Source: Thiotrichaceae bacterium UBA973 (GTDB lineage Bacteria; Pseudomonadota; Gammaproteobacteria; Eutrophobiales; Eutrophobiaceae). From it: a DNA stretch of 64,000 nucleotides. Of the stretch, positions 36,339 to 44,909 are shown piece by piece; position 1 is the first letter of the stretch; each line of letters begins with the position of its first letter. The notes beneath the pieces are model-generated. The model was not told where the DNA came from and made no database searches. It worked only from the letters and a program-made list of their open reading frames with translations. The DNA is taken from NCBI GenBank assembly GCA_002292815.1, contig DBBX01000019.1, positions 62,001 to 126,000 on the forward strand. Direction: 5' to 3'. Made by a program: the position numbers and the translations under genes.

Positions 36339-37076
36339 TTACTTCAATATAAACCCACGATCTTGTAGATACGCTTTCATATGTGGTCTGGCTTCTTTTA
36401 CTAACATGCCTGCAATTTGTTCACTCCATGTTGTTTCTTTTGTTCCGCCGGTTCTGCTTCGATAGTATTCGCGGATTTGTTTATCGTATTCGGAAATGGT
36501 TTTTGTATCGTTGTTGTCTTGATAGCGGTCTGTTTTTAAAACAACGGATAATGGCAGTCTTGGTTTTGTTTCCGGGTCTTGTGCGGGATAACCAAGACAC
36601 ATGCCGAAAACTGGGTAGACTAATGTTGGTAGCTCAAGTAAATCAGAAACTTCGGCAATATTGTTACGGATGCCGCCGATATAAACGCCTTCTATACCAA
36701 GAGATTGTGCAGCGGTCATAACATTCTGAGCAAACAATGCGACGTCTACGGTCGCAGTTATAAACTGTTCTGTGTAGCCAGATTCCATTTTACTGTTGTG
36801 CATATCACAGACTAATTTATGCCGATTCATATCTGCACAAAATACTAGAAATCTTGCTGCGCTTGCGACATAGGGTTGGCCACCAGCTAAGTCGACTAAC
36901 TGGTTTCGTTTGATCTTATCTTCGACTTGAATCACGGTGCAGGCTTGAATAAAACTGGATGTTGCTGCTGCCTGGCCGCATTGTATTAATTTATCAAGTG
37001 TGTCTTGAGCAATTGCTTGATCTGTAAACTTACGCACTGAACTGCGTGATTGTAATAGTTTGATTACTTCATTCAT
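36339..37076 (-). CDS. nfsA: NfsA-type NADPH-dependent nitroreductase/flavin reductase
   Basis: A 245-residue FMN nitroreductase-fold protein. The N-terminus LLQSRSSVRKFTDQAI and the FMN-contacting GIEGVYIGGIRN and FGMCLGYPAQDPETKPRLPLSVV segments match NfsA/FRP. It reduces nitro groups and quinones by two-electron steps. The C-terminal SRTGGTKETTWSEQI is typical of the group. It lies 11 bp after the TrmB-like gene on the same strand. Confidence 0.88.
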   Translation of the reverse strand: MNEVIKLLQSRSSVRKFTDQAIAQDTLDKLIQCGQAAATSSFIQACTVIQVEDKIKRNQLVDLAGGQPYVASAARFLVFCADMNRHKLVCDMHNSKMESGYTEQFITATVDVALFAQNVMTAAQSLGIEGVYIGGIRNNIAEVSDLLELPTLVYPVFGMCLGYPAQDPETKPRLPLSVVLKTDRYQDNNDTKTISEYDKQIREYYRSRTGGTKETTWSEQIAGMLVKEARPHMKAYLQDRGFILK

Positions 37077-37087
37077 AAAATTATTTC

Positions 37088-37753
37088 TTAATTAATTGTG
37101 ATGACTCGATATAACTCGTGGCCACTATCATAATACTTTTTTTCAAACGGACTGATAAAATCGGTTACTTCAATACTATCTAGTCGTACTTTTTTATTGG
37201 TTACTATTTCCAATGCTTGTTTAAACTCTTCTGCGTAGATCCGCCAATTGGTTCTTAATTCAATTTGATCACAGAGACTGATCATTTCTGGAAAGACAGG
37301 GTGTCCATGCCAGCGGCGTTTTAATTGGTCTTTTTTTGGCCACGGATTCGGGTAAAGCAGATAGTGTTTTTTAATATTCCAGTTTGATTGTTTAATCATT
37401 CGCCAGATGTCAATGACATCGGCTCTTATTAATATCAAATTATCTTTATCATAAAAGTTATCATTTGATATAAATTTATCAAGGCGCTTTTCCGATTTGT
37501 CGATACCAACTATTAATACATCAGTATTTTGTTCAGCTAAATGGTAACTACTTTCACCGGTGCCACAGCCAGAGTCGAGTATGATTGGCAGGTTTAGATT
37601 ATTTATTATTTCATTCGCTTTATGAAAAATTTCTGCACTAAACGGTCGGTAAGGTTTTCTGAAAGGATTGGCGAGATGTTTTTGTATACTGTTTTCTAGA
37701 TCTTTATGAACGCCGGATTGGTTGCTGCTAACGATGCTTGACTTAATGGTCAT
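37088..37753 (-). CDS. TrmB-like tRNA methyltransferase family protein
   Basis: A 221-residue class I methyltransferase. Motif I is ILDSGCGTGESS, the acidic ribose-binding residue is in IVGIDKSE, and LLYPNPWPKKDQLKRRWHGHPVF matches the PDPWPK catalytic loop of TrmB (tRNA m7G46 methyltransferase). The loop begins NPWPK rather than DPWPK, and the motif order is that of a diverged TrmB branch, so the substrate may differ. It lies downstream of the pyr block. Confidence 0.75.
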   Translation of the reverse strand: MTIKSSIVSSNQSGVHKDLENSIQKHLANPFRKPYRPFSAEIFHKANEIINNLNLPIILDSGCGTGESSYHLAEQNTDVLIVGIDKSEKRLDKFISNDNFYDKDNLILIRADVIDIWRMIKQSNWNIKKHYLLYPNPWPKKDQLKRRWHGHPVFPEMISLCDQIELRTNWRIYAEEFKQALEIVTNKKVRLDSIEVTDFISPFEKKYYDSGHELYRVITIN

Positions 37754-37768
37754 TAAGCGTGGCCTTCG

Positions 37769-38653
37769 TTACTGGAATTGGATAACGGTCTCTGCTTCGA
37801 ACACGGGGCCATCGACACAGACGCGTTTCATTGCTGGGCCTTTGTCTGTTTCTATGAGCACGGTACAACCGGCGCAACCACCTACAGCACAGGCCATGTA
37901 TTCTTCTAAAGATACCTGACAAGCTAAATTATATTCTTTTGCCAGTTGCGCTACTGCTTTTAACATCGGTGTAGGGCCGCAAGTAAAGATTTCGACTTCT
38001 TTACGTTCATCTTCATCAAGCTCATCTAACCAATGTCGCGTTAAGTCTGTCACGTAACCGTTGAAACAGCCGGGATAATCTTGCCGGCTGGTCAAGCGTG
38101 AGGGTATGCCCCAGTCATCCAGTAAAGGCATTGATGCAATCACATCGGCTGGCATTTCTTTTACCATGATTTGTGAGGGGCGGCTTTTAAATGGGAACGG
38201 TATTTCAGATCCCATAATAACCAATGGGCTAATATCCTTTGCAGTGTTCTTGATATGTTCTGCAAGGAACACCATTGGTGGAATACCAACACCACCACCG
38301 ATTAGCAAAGGTCTTTTTTTATAACCATCCATTTTGAAAGATTGACCAATAGGGCCAATCAAATCGATCTTATCGCCTATCTTTCTTCTTGATAATAAGT
38401 CTGTGCCTTGACCATGTACTTTATAAAGTACATCAATAGTTTTGCTTTTAGGATTACTGCGCATGATCGACATAGGTCGTCGCATGTAGAGAGCCGGGTC
38501 ACATTGCATATGAATAAAATGTCCGGGTTTGGCATGTGCTGCCGTTTCTGGTGCTTGCAGGCGCATATGATATTGTCCGTCGGCATATTCGTCTTGCGAT
38601 AATAGTTCGGCTTGTTCTACATAGAGTGTGTTACGTGTGGCGGGATGCGTCAT
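37769..38653 (-). CDS. pyrK: PyrK-like dihydroorotate dehydrogenase electron-transfer subunit
   Basis: A 294-residue FAD/[2Fe-2S] oxidoreductase. The FAD site is MRRPMSI, the NAD site GGGVGIPPMVFLAEHI, and the C-terminal cluster ligands are Cys255, Cys260, Cys263 and Cys279 in ACAVGGCAGC...RVCVDGPVF. That 5-3-16 spacing closely fits PyrK of class 1B dihydroorotate dehydrogenase, which passes electrons to NAD. It is 11 bp after pyrX in the pyrimidine block, supporting the call. No pyrD partner is in the window. Confidence 0.82.
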   Translation of the reverse strand: MTHPATRNTLYVEQAELLSQDEYADGQYHMRLQAPETAAHAKPGHFIHMQCDPALYMRRPMSIMRSNPKSKTIDVLYKVHGQGTDLLSRRKIGDKIDLIGPIGQSFKMDGYKKRPLLIGGGVGIPPMVFLAEHIKNTAKDISPLVIMGSEIPFPFKSRPSQIMVKEMPADVIASMPLLDDWGIPSRLTSRQDYPGCFNGYVTDLTRHWLDELDEDERKEVEIFTCGPTPMLKAVAQLAKEYNLACQVSLEEYMACAVGGCAGCTVLIETDKGPAMKRVCVDGPVFEAETVIQFQ

Positions 38654-38664
38654 TGTCGGTATTT

Positions 38665-39942
38665 TTAGTTTTTATTAAATACAACATTACCATTATATAG
38701 AGTGTGGGTAACCTGTCCGGGCAATTCCCATCCTTTAAACGGTGTGTTCTTTCCGGCACTGTGTAGCGAGGCTTGGTCGACATTATTACTCGAATCTAAA
38801 TCGAGTATACATATGTCTGCGTCACTTCCTGCAGCTAGTGTGCCTTTATTAATGCCGAGTATATTTGCCGGTTGTGAGGTTAATGCTGCGATCGCTTGTT
38901 CCAGTTTTATTTCTTTACGATTAACCAGATGTAACATCAGTGGCAATAAGTGTTCAATCGTTGAGGCCCCTGCTTCGGTTTGACTAAACGGTGCTGCTTT
39001 AGCATCGGCATCGTGTGGCTGGTGATCAGAGCATACCGCTGCGATGACGCCTTTATTAATGCCTTCTATTAATCCTTTGCGATCACGTTCGTTGCGTAAT
39101 GGTGGTTGTAAGTGACAATCACTGTTGTAATCGGCGATATCCATTTCTGTAAGGTGAAGATTACAAATCGAAACATCGGCAGTTACAGGCAGTCCTTGTT
39201 CTTGTCCTGCTGCAATCATAGACACGCTACGTGCAGTTGATAGCCTACAGAAGTGTGCCTTTACTTGTGTTTGTTCAACTAATAACAATGCACGGCTAAG
39301 CGCGACCGTTTCAGCGGTTTCAGGTATGCCCGGAAGCCCAAGCCGAGTACTGACCGGACCTTCGTGCACAACACCGTTATTTTTTAATGAGTAATCTTCA
39401 GCGAAAAAATAAACAGTCAGTCCACAACTGTGTGCGTATTCGAATGCACGCCTTAATACCTCTGTGTTTTCAATCGGTGCGAGACCATTGCTAACGCCTA
39501 TACAACCTGCCCGTCTTAGCGTATCCATTTCTGCCAGATGTTCACCCTTCAAACCAAGTGTGAGCGCCGCTAAGGGATAGACATTGGCTCGGTTGGCATC
39601 TCGTGTACGTTGATGAATTAGATCGACAACAGCTGTCGTATCTATAACCGGTTTTGTATCAGGTGGACAGCAGATAGAGGTGATGCCGCTGCTATTAGCC
39701 GCATAGCATTCCGACTGAAATGTTGCCTTATGCGCATAGCCTGGTTCACGTAAGCGAGCGCAAAGATCGACCAGACCAGGCAAGACGACCTTATCTTTGG
39801 CATCGATTTGCAGATCACTTTCAAAACCATCTGGTTTCATTTTAAGGCTGACGATTTTTCCATCAACGATATAGAGGTCTTGCTTACCATCTAATTTTTT
39901 AGCTGGGTCGAGAAGTCTCCCATTTTCAATAACAATACGCAT
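38665..39942 (-). CDS. pyrX: Inactive dihydroorotase-like subunit PyrX (PyrC')
   Basis: A 425-residue dihydroorotase homologue lacking the metal site. The usual D-x-H-x-H reads DLCARLREPG (Cys61 and Arg63 replace both histidines), and the HaED motif reads VYFFAED. In Pseudomonas such a PyrC' protein has no dihydroorotase activity but is needed to build active aspartate carbamoyltransferase with PyrB, which is the next gene upstream. The frame extends to 39987, but AGGAG lies 5 bases before ATG 39942. An active PyrC should exist elsewhere. Confidence 0.88.
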   Translation of the reverse strand: MRIVIENGRLLDPAKKLDGKQDLYIVDGKIVSLKMKPDGFESDLQIDAKDKVVLPGLVDLCARLREPGYAHKATFQSECYAANSSGITSICCPPDTKPVIDTTAVVDLIHQRTRDANRANVYPLAALTLGLKGEHLAEMDTLRRAGCIGVSNGLAPIENTEVLRRAFEYAHSCGLTVYFFAEDYSLKNNGVVHEGPVSTRLGLPGIPETAETVALSRALLLVEQTQVKAHFCRLSTARSVSMIAAGQEQGLPVTADVSICNLHLTEMDIADYNSDCHLQPPLRNERDRKGLIEGINKGVIAAVCSDHQPHDADAKAAPFSQTEAGASTIEHLLPLMLHLVNRKEIKLEQAIAALTSQPANILGINKGTLAAGSDADICILDLDSSNNVDQASLHSAGKNTPFKGWELPGQVTHTLYNGNVVFNKN

Positions 39943-39947
39943 GGATA

Positions 39948-39952
39948 CTCCT
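39948..39952 (-). promoter_or_regulatory. Shine-Dalgarno fixing the pyrX start
   Basis: AGGAG on the minus strand lies 5 bases before ATG at 39940-39942. It selects this start over the in-frame codon at 39987. Confidence 0.65.
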
Positions 39953-39980
39953 AAAAAGGCCTTTTTTGCACGATTGCTGC

Positions 39981-40018
39981 CTTGCACTCACGTAAAAATC
40001 ACTGTTTTTATAAATACC
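39981..40018. repeat. Short 3'-flanking repeat, copy 1 (after pyrB)
   Basis: The core AAAAATCACTGTTTTTA and its flanks resemble 42748-42786 over about 38 bases. Each copy starts within a few bases of a minus-strand stop codon (here pyrB). The core can form a small AAAAA/TTTTT stem. Confidence 0.5.
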
Positions 40019-40020
40019 CA

Positions 40021-41001
40021 TCACGCAAGAGTACCCGAGTCTTCAGGGCTTCGCCCCATGGTCATCGCCATGACGGCCATACGCACGGCGATACCATGAC
40101 TGACTTGTTGCAGGATGACAGAGCGTTCGCCGTCGGCGACATCTGAAGCTATTTCTACACCGCGGTTAATTGGGCCAGGATGCATAACAATGACATCTGA
40201 CTTTGCTTTTTCCAGTCGCTTGCTAGTTAGGCCGTAGCGTTGAAAGTATTCATACTCGCTAGGCAACAAGGCACCACGCATCCGTTCTTTTTGCAGACGC
40301 AACATCATTACGACGTCTACTCCGTTCAGGCCTTCATCCATATCATGAAAAACCTGTACGCCCAGATTCTCAACATCTTTTGGAATCAGCGTCTGCGGTG
40401 CAATAATGCGTGTTTCAAGCACACCCAGTGTACTTAAGGCGTGTATCTCCGAGCGTGCAACGCGTGAATGCAAAATATCTCCAACGATAGCGACTCGCAG
40501 GTTTTCAAAGGTTTTTTTATGTCGACGTATGGTAAACATGTCCAGCATTGCTTGAGTAGGATGGGCATGACGACCATCACCGGCATTAATAACACTGATG
40601 TGAGGTGCGACTTGTGTGGCGATGTAATGAGCGGCACCGCTATTGGCATGGCGTACAACAAACATATCGCAATGCATGGCTTCAAGCGTATGTAAGGTAT
40701 CGCTAAGTGTCTCGCCCTTACTCGTTGCCGAGGTAGAAATGTTAAGGTTAAGAATATCTGCGGACAGTCTTTTTGCAGCAAGCTCAAAGGTAGTGCGTGT
40801 GCGTGTACTAGGTTCAAAGAATAAATTGGCGATGGTCTTGCCGCGTAATAAAGGGACTTTTTTTACAGCTCTTTCGCCGACACTGGCAAACGATTCGGCG
40901 TGATCAAGAATACTTCGGAGTAATGATTGGCTAAGACCTTCTGTAGTAAGAAAATGCTTCAGGTTGCCGTTTGTGTCGAGTTGAATTTTGTTTCCAGTCA
41001 T
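40021..41001 (-). CDS. pyrB: Aspartate carbamoyltransferase catalytic subunit
   Basis: The 326-residue enzyme joins aspartate and carbamoyl phosphate, the committed step of pyrimidine synthesis. STRTRTTFELAAKRL binds carbamoyl phosphate, and HPTQAMLDMFTI plus MMLRLQKERM and MHPGPINRGVE are present. It lies between pyrR (ATGA overlap, 40998-41001) and pyrX, matching the pseudomonad pyrR-pyrB-pyrX order. Its N-terminal extension of about 20 residues is typical of the class A ATCases that associate with PyrX. Confidence 0.95.
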   Translation of the reverse strand: MTGNKIQLDTNGNLKHFLTTEGLSQSLLRSILDHAESFASVGERAVKKVPLLRGKTIANLFFEPSTRTRTTFELAAKRLSADILNLNISTSATSKGETLSDTLHTLEAMHCDMFVVRHANSGAAHYIATQVAPHISVINAGDGRHAHPTQAMLDMFTIRRHKKTFENLRVAIVGDILHSRVARSEIHALSTLGVLETRIIAPQTLIPKDVENLGVQVFHDMDEGLNGVDVVMMLRLQKERMRGALLPSEYEYFQRYGLTSKRLEKAKSDVIVMHPGPINRGVEIASDVADGERSVILQQVSHGIAVRMAVMAMTMGRSPEDSGTLA

Positions 41002-41531
41002 CCCGTTTTTTGTGTTCCAGTACTTCTAACAGTATCTATTGATATTGTCAGTGGCTCTGGGCCAAGGAGCTTAACATGTTCCTCTGCATTCACAGCAATA
41101 GTTTTTCCAATTATATCAGGCTGTATCGGCAGTTCCCGGGTATTGCTGCGGTCAATTAATACCGCCAGAGTAATACTCGCAGGTCGACCATAATCAAAAA
41201 TCTCGTTCATTGCCGCTCTAATAGTACGCCCTGTGTAGAGTACGTCATCTACGAGGATAATATGTCGATCATTAATATCTACGGGTAATTGGCTAGGACT
41301 CACTGCCGGATGCATACCCAAGGTACTGAAATCATCGCGATAAAATGCGATGTTTAATTCTCCCAGAGGATCTTTGTATTCGAGTTGTTGGTGTAATCGA
41401 TTGGCTACCCATGCCCCGCCGGTTTTAATGCCGATCATTAATGGTGCAGCGTAGTTATTGGAACTGGTATGAGACTGGATGGCGGTCGCCATCACGCTTA
41501 ATAATTGCTTAACATCGGTCTCATCTGACAT
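40998..41531 (-). CDS. pyrR: PyrR pyr operon regulator / uracil phosphoribosyltransferase
   Basis: A 177-residue phosphoribosyltransferase-fold protein. The PRPP loop is HIILVDDVLYTGRTIRAAM; the N-terminal GIKTGGAWVANRL is also typical. Family members regulate pyr genes by binding RNA in Gram-positives and convert uracil to UMP. In pseudomonads the linked gene has a regulatory role on pyr genes, so regulation is inferred. It is coupled to pyrB by ATGA overlap. Confidence 0.92.
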   Translation of the reverse strand: MSDETDVKQLLSVMATAIQSHTSSNNYAAPLMIGIKTGGAWVANRLHQQLEYKDPLGELNIAFYRDDFSTLGMHPAVSPSQLPVDINDRHIILVDDVLYTGRTIRAAMNEIFDYGRPASITLAVLIDRSNTRELPIQPDIIGKTIAVNAEEHVKLLGPEPLTISIDTVRSTGTQKTG

Positions 41532-41537
41532 GGGCCG

Positions 41538-41972
41538 CTAGTGTTCCCTATTTGCCTCGGTTTGTCGATGATTCTGATCAATATTTTCGCTTAACCATGT
41601 CTCTAGAATCAGTCTGGCTGCAACGGCATCTAAATCGCGAGTTGATTTTAGTTCTCGTCTGGCTTCATAGGAGGAAAGTTGCTCTTCAATCAATTCTACC
41701 GGCAGTTTAAAACGACCTTCCAATTGTCGTCCAAATCTCTCTGCGGCGTCTGTCATTTCTTGCCTGTCACCCTCAAGCGTAAAGGGATGGCCGACAATTA
41801 ATTTGTCAGGTCGCCATTCTTCGATGAGATGCTCAATTTTTCCCCAATTTGGTTTTTTGTTAACAACTTTAATGATTTCAAGTGCAGTAGCCGTCGCCGT
41901 AATCGTTTGACCAATGGCTGATCCTATTCGTTTTGCACCGTAATCGAAGCAGAGTAGCGTCTGATTTTTCAC
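41538..41972 (-). CDS. ruvX: RuvX (YqgF) RNase H-like resolvase/rRNA-processing nuclease
   Basis: A 144-residue RNase H-fold protein with LLCFDYGAKRIGSAIG (catalytic Asp10), KLIVGHPFTLEGD and the C-terminal LDAVAARLILETWL holding the last catalytic Asp. In E. coli it takes part in 16S pre-rRNA 5' processing; in other bacteria it cleaves Holliday junctions. Its start overlaps the yqgE stop (41969-41972), and it is 6 bp before pyrR. Confidence 0.93.
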   Translation of the reverse strand: MKNQTLLCFDYGAKRIGSAIGQTITATATALEIIKVVNKKPNWGKIEHLIEEWRPDKLIVGHPFTLEGDRQEMTDAAERFGRQLEGRFKLPVELIEEQLSSYEARRELKSTRDLDAVAARLILETWLSENIDQNHRQTEANREH

Positions 41973-42529
41973 GCGTGACCAATATCCAGAGATAGTTTTT
42001 CAATATCAATGCCCATGTGGCTCACCGCAGTGTTCCAACATTGATCGAAAGGCGTTTTGAATATTATTTCACTATCCGCTGGGCCAGATAGCCAGGCATT
42101 ATCCATGATTTCTTGTTCGAGCTGTCCTTCGGCCCAACCTGCATAGCCTAATGCGATAAGTGATTCTGTGGGGCCATCTCCAGCAGCTATTGCTTCAAGA
42201 ATATCCTTCGAGGTTGTTACACACATTTCATCCGAGATGATGATTGATGAATCCCACTCGTTATTTGTTTGGTGCAAAATAAATCCTCGGTCTGTATGGA
42301 CTGGACCACCATGGAAGATCGTTTTGCCCTTGGCATCCTGATTATTGGTGGGAATATCCATCTGTTCAAAGATTTCACCAAGATCGATATCCAAGGGTTT
42401 ATTAATTACTATGCCCATAGCGCCTTCTTCATTATGTGCACAGATATAGGTCACAGATTTTTCAAAGTTGGGGTCTTTGAGGCTGGGCATTGCTATTAAA
42501 AAATGACTGGTTAGATTTGTTTGCTGCAT
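41969..42529 (-). CDS. yqgE: YqgE/AlgH (UPF0301) family protein
   Basis: A 186-residue UPF0301 protein: HFLIAMPSLKDPNFEKSVTYICAHNEEGAMG, IFHGGPVHTDRGFILH and ALGYAGWAEGQLEQEI are all hallmark segments. Named AlgH in pseudomonads for an effect on alginate, its biochemical role is unknown. It is coupled to ruvX by ATGA, which together with pyrR-pyrB is a deeply conserved gammaproteobacterial order. Confidence 0.94.
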   Translation of the reverse strand: MQQTNLTSHFLIAMPSLKDPNFEKSVTYICAHNEEGAMGIVINKPLDIDLGEIFEQMDIPTNNQDAKGKTIFHGGPVHTDRGFILHQTNNEWDSSIIISDEMCVTTSKDILEAIAAGDGPTESLIALGYAGWAEGQLEQEIMDNAWLSGPADSEIIFKTPFDQCWNTAVSHMGIDIEKLSLDIGHA

Positions 42530-42723
42530 ACTAAATAGTATTAGCGGTAATCCGGATTTTCACAAGTATTGTCTTTAGGGCCTCTTTTAAAATGTACTTT
42601 TCCGCGATTTAACATGCCTTTAATTTAAAGATATTCATGGTAGCTGCGTCAGCGCTGTATTCGAATACCGGTAGGGCAGGATCTCCTCATGCATTATTGA
42701 TGTACTGTGCTTATCGGCTTTGG

Positions 42724-42739
42724 CTTCCTACATCCATGC
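42724..42739. repeat. Short dispersed motif, copy 2
   Basis: CTTCCTACATCCATGC, 14 of 16 bases matching 35450-35465. It lies in the yqgE-tonB gap beside a second repeat element. Confidence 0.45.
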
Positions 42740-42747
42740 GATGCTTA

Positions 42748-42786
42748 CTTACACACACGGAAAAAATCACTATTTTTAGAAATAGC
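42748..42786. repeat. Short 3'-flanking repeat, copy 2 (after tonB)
   Basis: AAAAAATCACTATTTTTAGAAATAGCC matches the 39981-40018 copy, and ends 3 bases before the tonB stop codon on the minus strand. Confidence 0.5.
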
Positions 42787-42788
42787 CT

Positions 42789-43805
42789 TTATCTAAAGCC
42801 TTTATTATTTATAAATTGCCAAGTACGCATAATATGTAAAATATCTGTTTCGTCCTTGATGTGTTGTGGGAAGGCGCCATAGGGGGCTGCAAGCTCTACG
42901 ATTCTAATTGCTGCATCATCCAGGATTTTTTTGCCGGAAGAGCGGCGGATGGTAATTTCATTTATGGAACCATCCGGGTTCAAGGCGACATCCAGTATCA
43001 GACTGCCTGACAAGCCCTGCTTACGTGCTTGTTCCGGGTAGTTAATATTACCAACACGCTCTACTTTTGAGCGCCAGGCCTCCATATAGGCTGCATATTT
43101 GTATTCTTTTGTTGTCGCTGAAATAAATTTGCGTCTGGGGCGTTTTGCTTTTGCCTCCATTTTTCGGCGAATCTCTGCACTTAAAGAAGCTATTTTGAAA
43201 CTGTTGGTTAATAACTCTGTAGCTGAGGGTGTTCTGGGTTTTTTGATTGTTTTTTTGACGCGTGTCTTTTTTTGTTCTGGCGTGCTCTGTGTTTCTGTTG
43301 TTTTTATATCTTGGGTTTCAGCGACCTGTTTTACCTTACTAGGTTTGTCCACTTTTTCAGCCAGTGAGTCCGGGCTTTTGATATCTTCAACAGCGATCTT
43401 TTCAATGACATCCTTTTTAACCGGAGCAGGATCAGGGACTTCAGCCTCAGCTGATGCAGGTTCGGTTGGTTGTGGTGGTTGTGCCTCAATCGGCGGTGGT
43501 GTTGTTATTTCGGGTTTTGGGTCTGGAAAAGGAGCTGGCATTGGTGCCGCTGGATTCATCACTTCGTCAACGTTACCACCTCCCTCAAGATTGGCCTGAG
43601 CCAACATGTCCGCTTCTTTGGGTTCAACACTCTTTTGTTGAACCATCACGATCTCCATTGAATTGTAACGCGCGCGTGATCGATCTTCCTCAATAAAAGT
43701 AATGCCGAGGATAATCAAGGCATGGATTAAAATAGCGAGACTTAAGGTCAAGCCAAATCGATCTAGCGGGGTAATTATGGGTCCAACGGATTGTGCTGCT
43801 GCCAC
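42789..43805 (-). CDS. tonB: TonB-family protein, TonB3-like by position
   Basis: A 338-residue protein: short cytoplasmic start, one signal anchor (about 17-36), a Pro/Lys/Glu-rich spacer (about 80-200) that crosses the periplasm, and a C-terminal TonB domain (about 245-335; WRSKVERVGNINYPEQARKQGLSGSLILDVAL region). No exbB/exbD is nearby. The gshB-tonB-yqgE order is that of P. aeruginosa tonB3, which is needed for twitching motility rather than iron uptake, so a pilus-related role is a fair hypothesis. Confidence 0.88.
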   Translation of the reverse strand: MAAAQSVGPIITPLDRFGLTLSLAILIHALIILGITFIEEDRSRARYNSMEIVMVQQKSVEPKEADMLAQANLEGGGNVDEVMNPAAPMPAPFPDPKPEITTPPPIEAQPPQPTEPASAEAEVPDPAPVKKDVIEKIAVEDIKSPDSLAEKVDKPSKVKQVAETQDIKTTETQSTPEQKKTRVKKTIKKPRTPSATELLTNSFKIASLSAEIRRKMEAKAKRPRRKFISATTKEYKYAAYMEAWRSKVERVGNINYPEQARKQGLSGSLILDVALNPDGSINEITIRRSSGKKILDDAAIRIVELAAPYGAFPQHIKDETDILHIMRTWQFINNKGFR

Positions 43806-43854
43806 GTCTAAAGTTGCTTACCGATAGGTGAGTGAGTTATTACAATTAACAATG

Positions 43855-44802
43855 TTATTGTGCCTGTTTGTGTTTTTCCAAAACGTCCATCAGCTGCCCG
43901 CTGATATCGATATTATACAGGCTATCCAATTCACGAATACAGGTCGGGCTGGTGACGTTGATCTCTGTTAAATAATCACCAATCACATCCAATCCGACGA
44001 AGAATAGCCCCATCTCACGGAGTTTTGGGCCAACTTGCTGGCATATCCAGCGGTCACGTTCTGATAGTTCAATGCCCTTGCCACTGCCGCCGCGTGCGAG
44101 ATTTCCCCTGAATTCACCCTTACCAGGTATTCTTGCGAGCGCATACGGGACAGGTTCACCGTTGATTAACAATATCCGTTTATCACCGGCCGAGATTTCA
44201 GGCAGATATTTTTGCGCCATGACATAGCTGGTTTCGTTTTTAGTGATGGTCTCCAGTATGACATTTGTATTTGGATCTGAGGCACTAACTCGAAAAATAC
44301 CTTGTCCGCCCATCCCATCTAACGGCTTTATAATCGTATTCTCATGTTGAGCGATAAAATCAATTAATACAGTCATGTCACGACTAACCTGGGTCGGTGC
44401 GATACAGTCAGGAAAGTGTGTAATAAAAAATTTTTCATTAACATTTCTCAGTGCTGCTGGGCTATTTACGACAATGCTGCCAAGCCGTTCGGCATGTTCC
44501 AGAATGTAGGTAGAGTAGATATATTCGAGATCAAAAGGTGGATCCTTACGCATTAATATTATGTCAAGACTAGACAGATCCTTGGTTCTTGCCTCAGATA
44601 AGGTAAACCACTGCTCAGGATTCTCTTCTACCTTGAGCGATTGCAAGTTAGCCATTGGCACATCATTATTAATAAAAAGATCTTTTTGCTCCATATAGTG
44701 AATGTCCCAGCCACGTTTCTGTGCGGCTAGCAGCATGGCAAATGAGCTGTCTTTTTTAATAGTGATCCCGCTAATGGGATCCATGACGATACCGAGTTTC
44801 AT
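43855..44802 (-). CDS. gshB: Glutathione synthetase
   Basis: A 315-residue ATP-grasp enzyme that adds glycine to gamma-glutamylcysteine. It begins MKLGIVMDPISGI, and has RKDPPFDLEYIYSTY, KPLDGMGGQGIFR, LARGGSGKGIELSERD and GLDVIGDYLTEINVTSPT, all diagnostic. A TTG at 44811 could add three residues, but ATG 44802 matches the family start. It is followed by tonB and divergent from hemC. Confidence 0.95.
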   Translation of the reverse strand: MKLGIVMDPISGITIKKDSSFAMLLAAQKRGWDIHYMEQKDLFINNDVPMANLQSLKVEENPEQWFTLSEARTKDLSSLDIILMRKDPPFDLEYIYSTYILEHAERLGSIVVNSPAALRNVNEKFFITHFPDCIAPTQVSRDMTVLIDFIAQHENTIIKPLDGMGGQGIFRVSASDPNTNVILETITKNETSYVMAQKYLPEISAGDKRILLINGEPVPYALARIPGKGEFRGNLARGGSGKGIELSERDRWICQQVGPKLREMGLFFVGLDVIGDYLTEINVTSPTCIRELDSLYNIDISGQLMDVLEKHKQAQ

Positions 44803-44909
44803 TACATTCAATTTCTGTTAAATGAAGCAACTATAAATTGCTTTCTGAAAAATATCCAAAGTGTATGATAATAAAATCAATTAACACACTATTTAATCAA
44901 TAACGCACA

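Noticed and set aside
42637..42882. 81-codon plus-strand frame in the yqgE-tonB gap
   Set aside because: It consists of repeat sequence and runs into tonB antisense; no protein features.
43099..43599. 166-codon antisense frame inside tonB
   Set aside because: It is the complement of the Pro/Lys-rich spacer, with low-complexity Ser/Gly/Ala content typical of a shadow.
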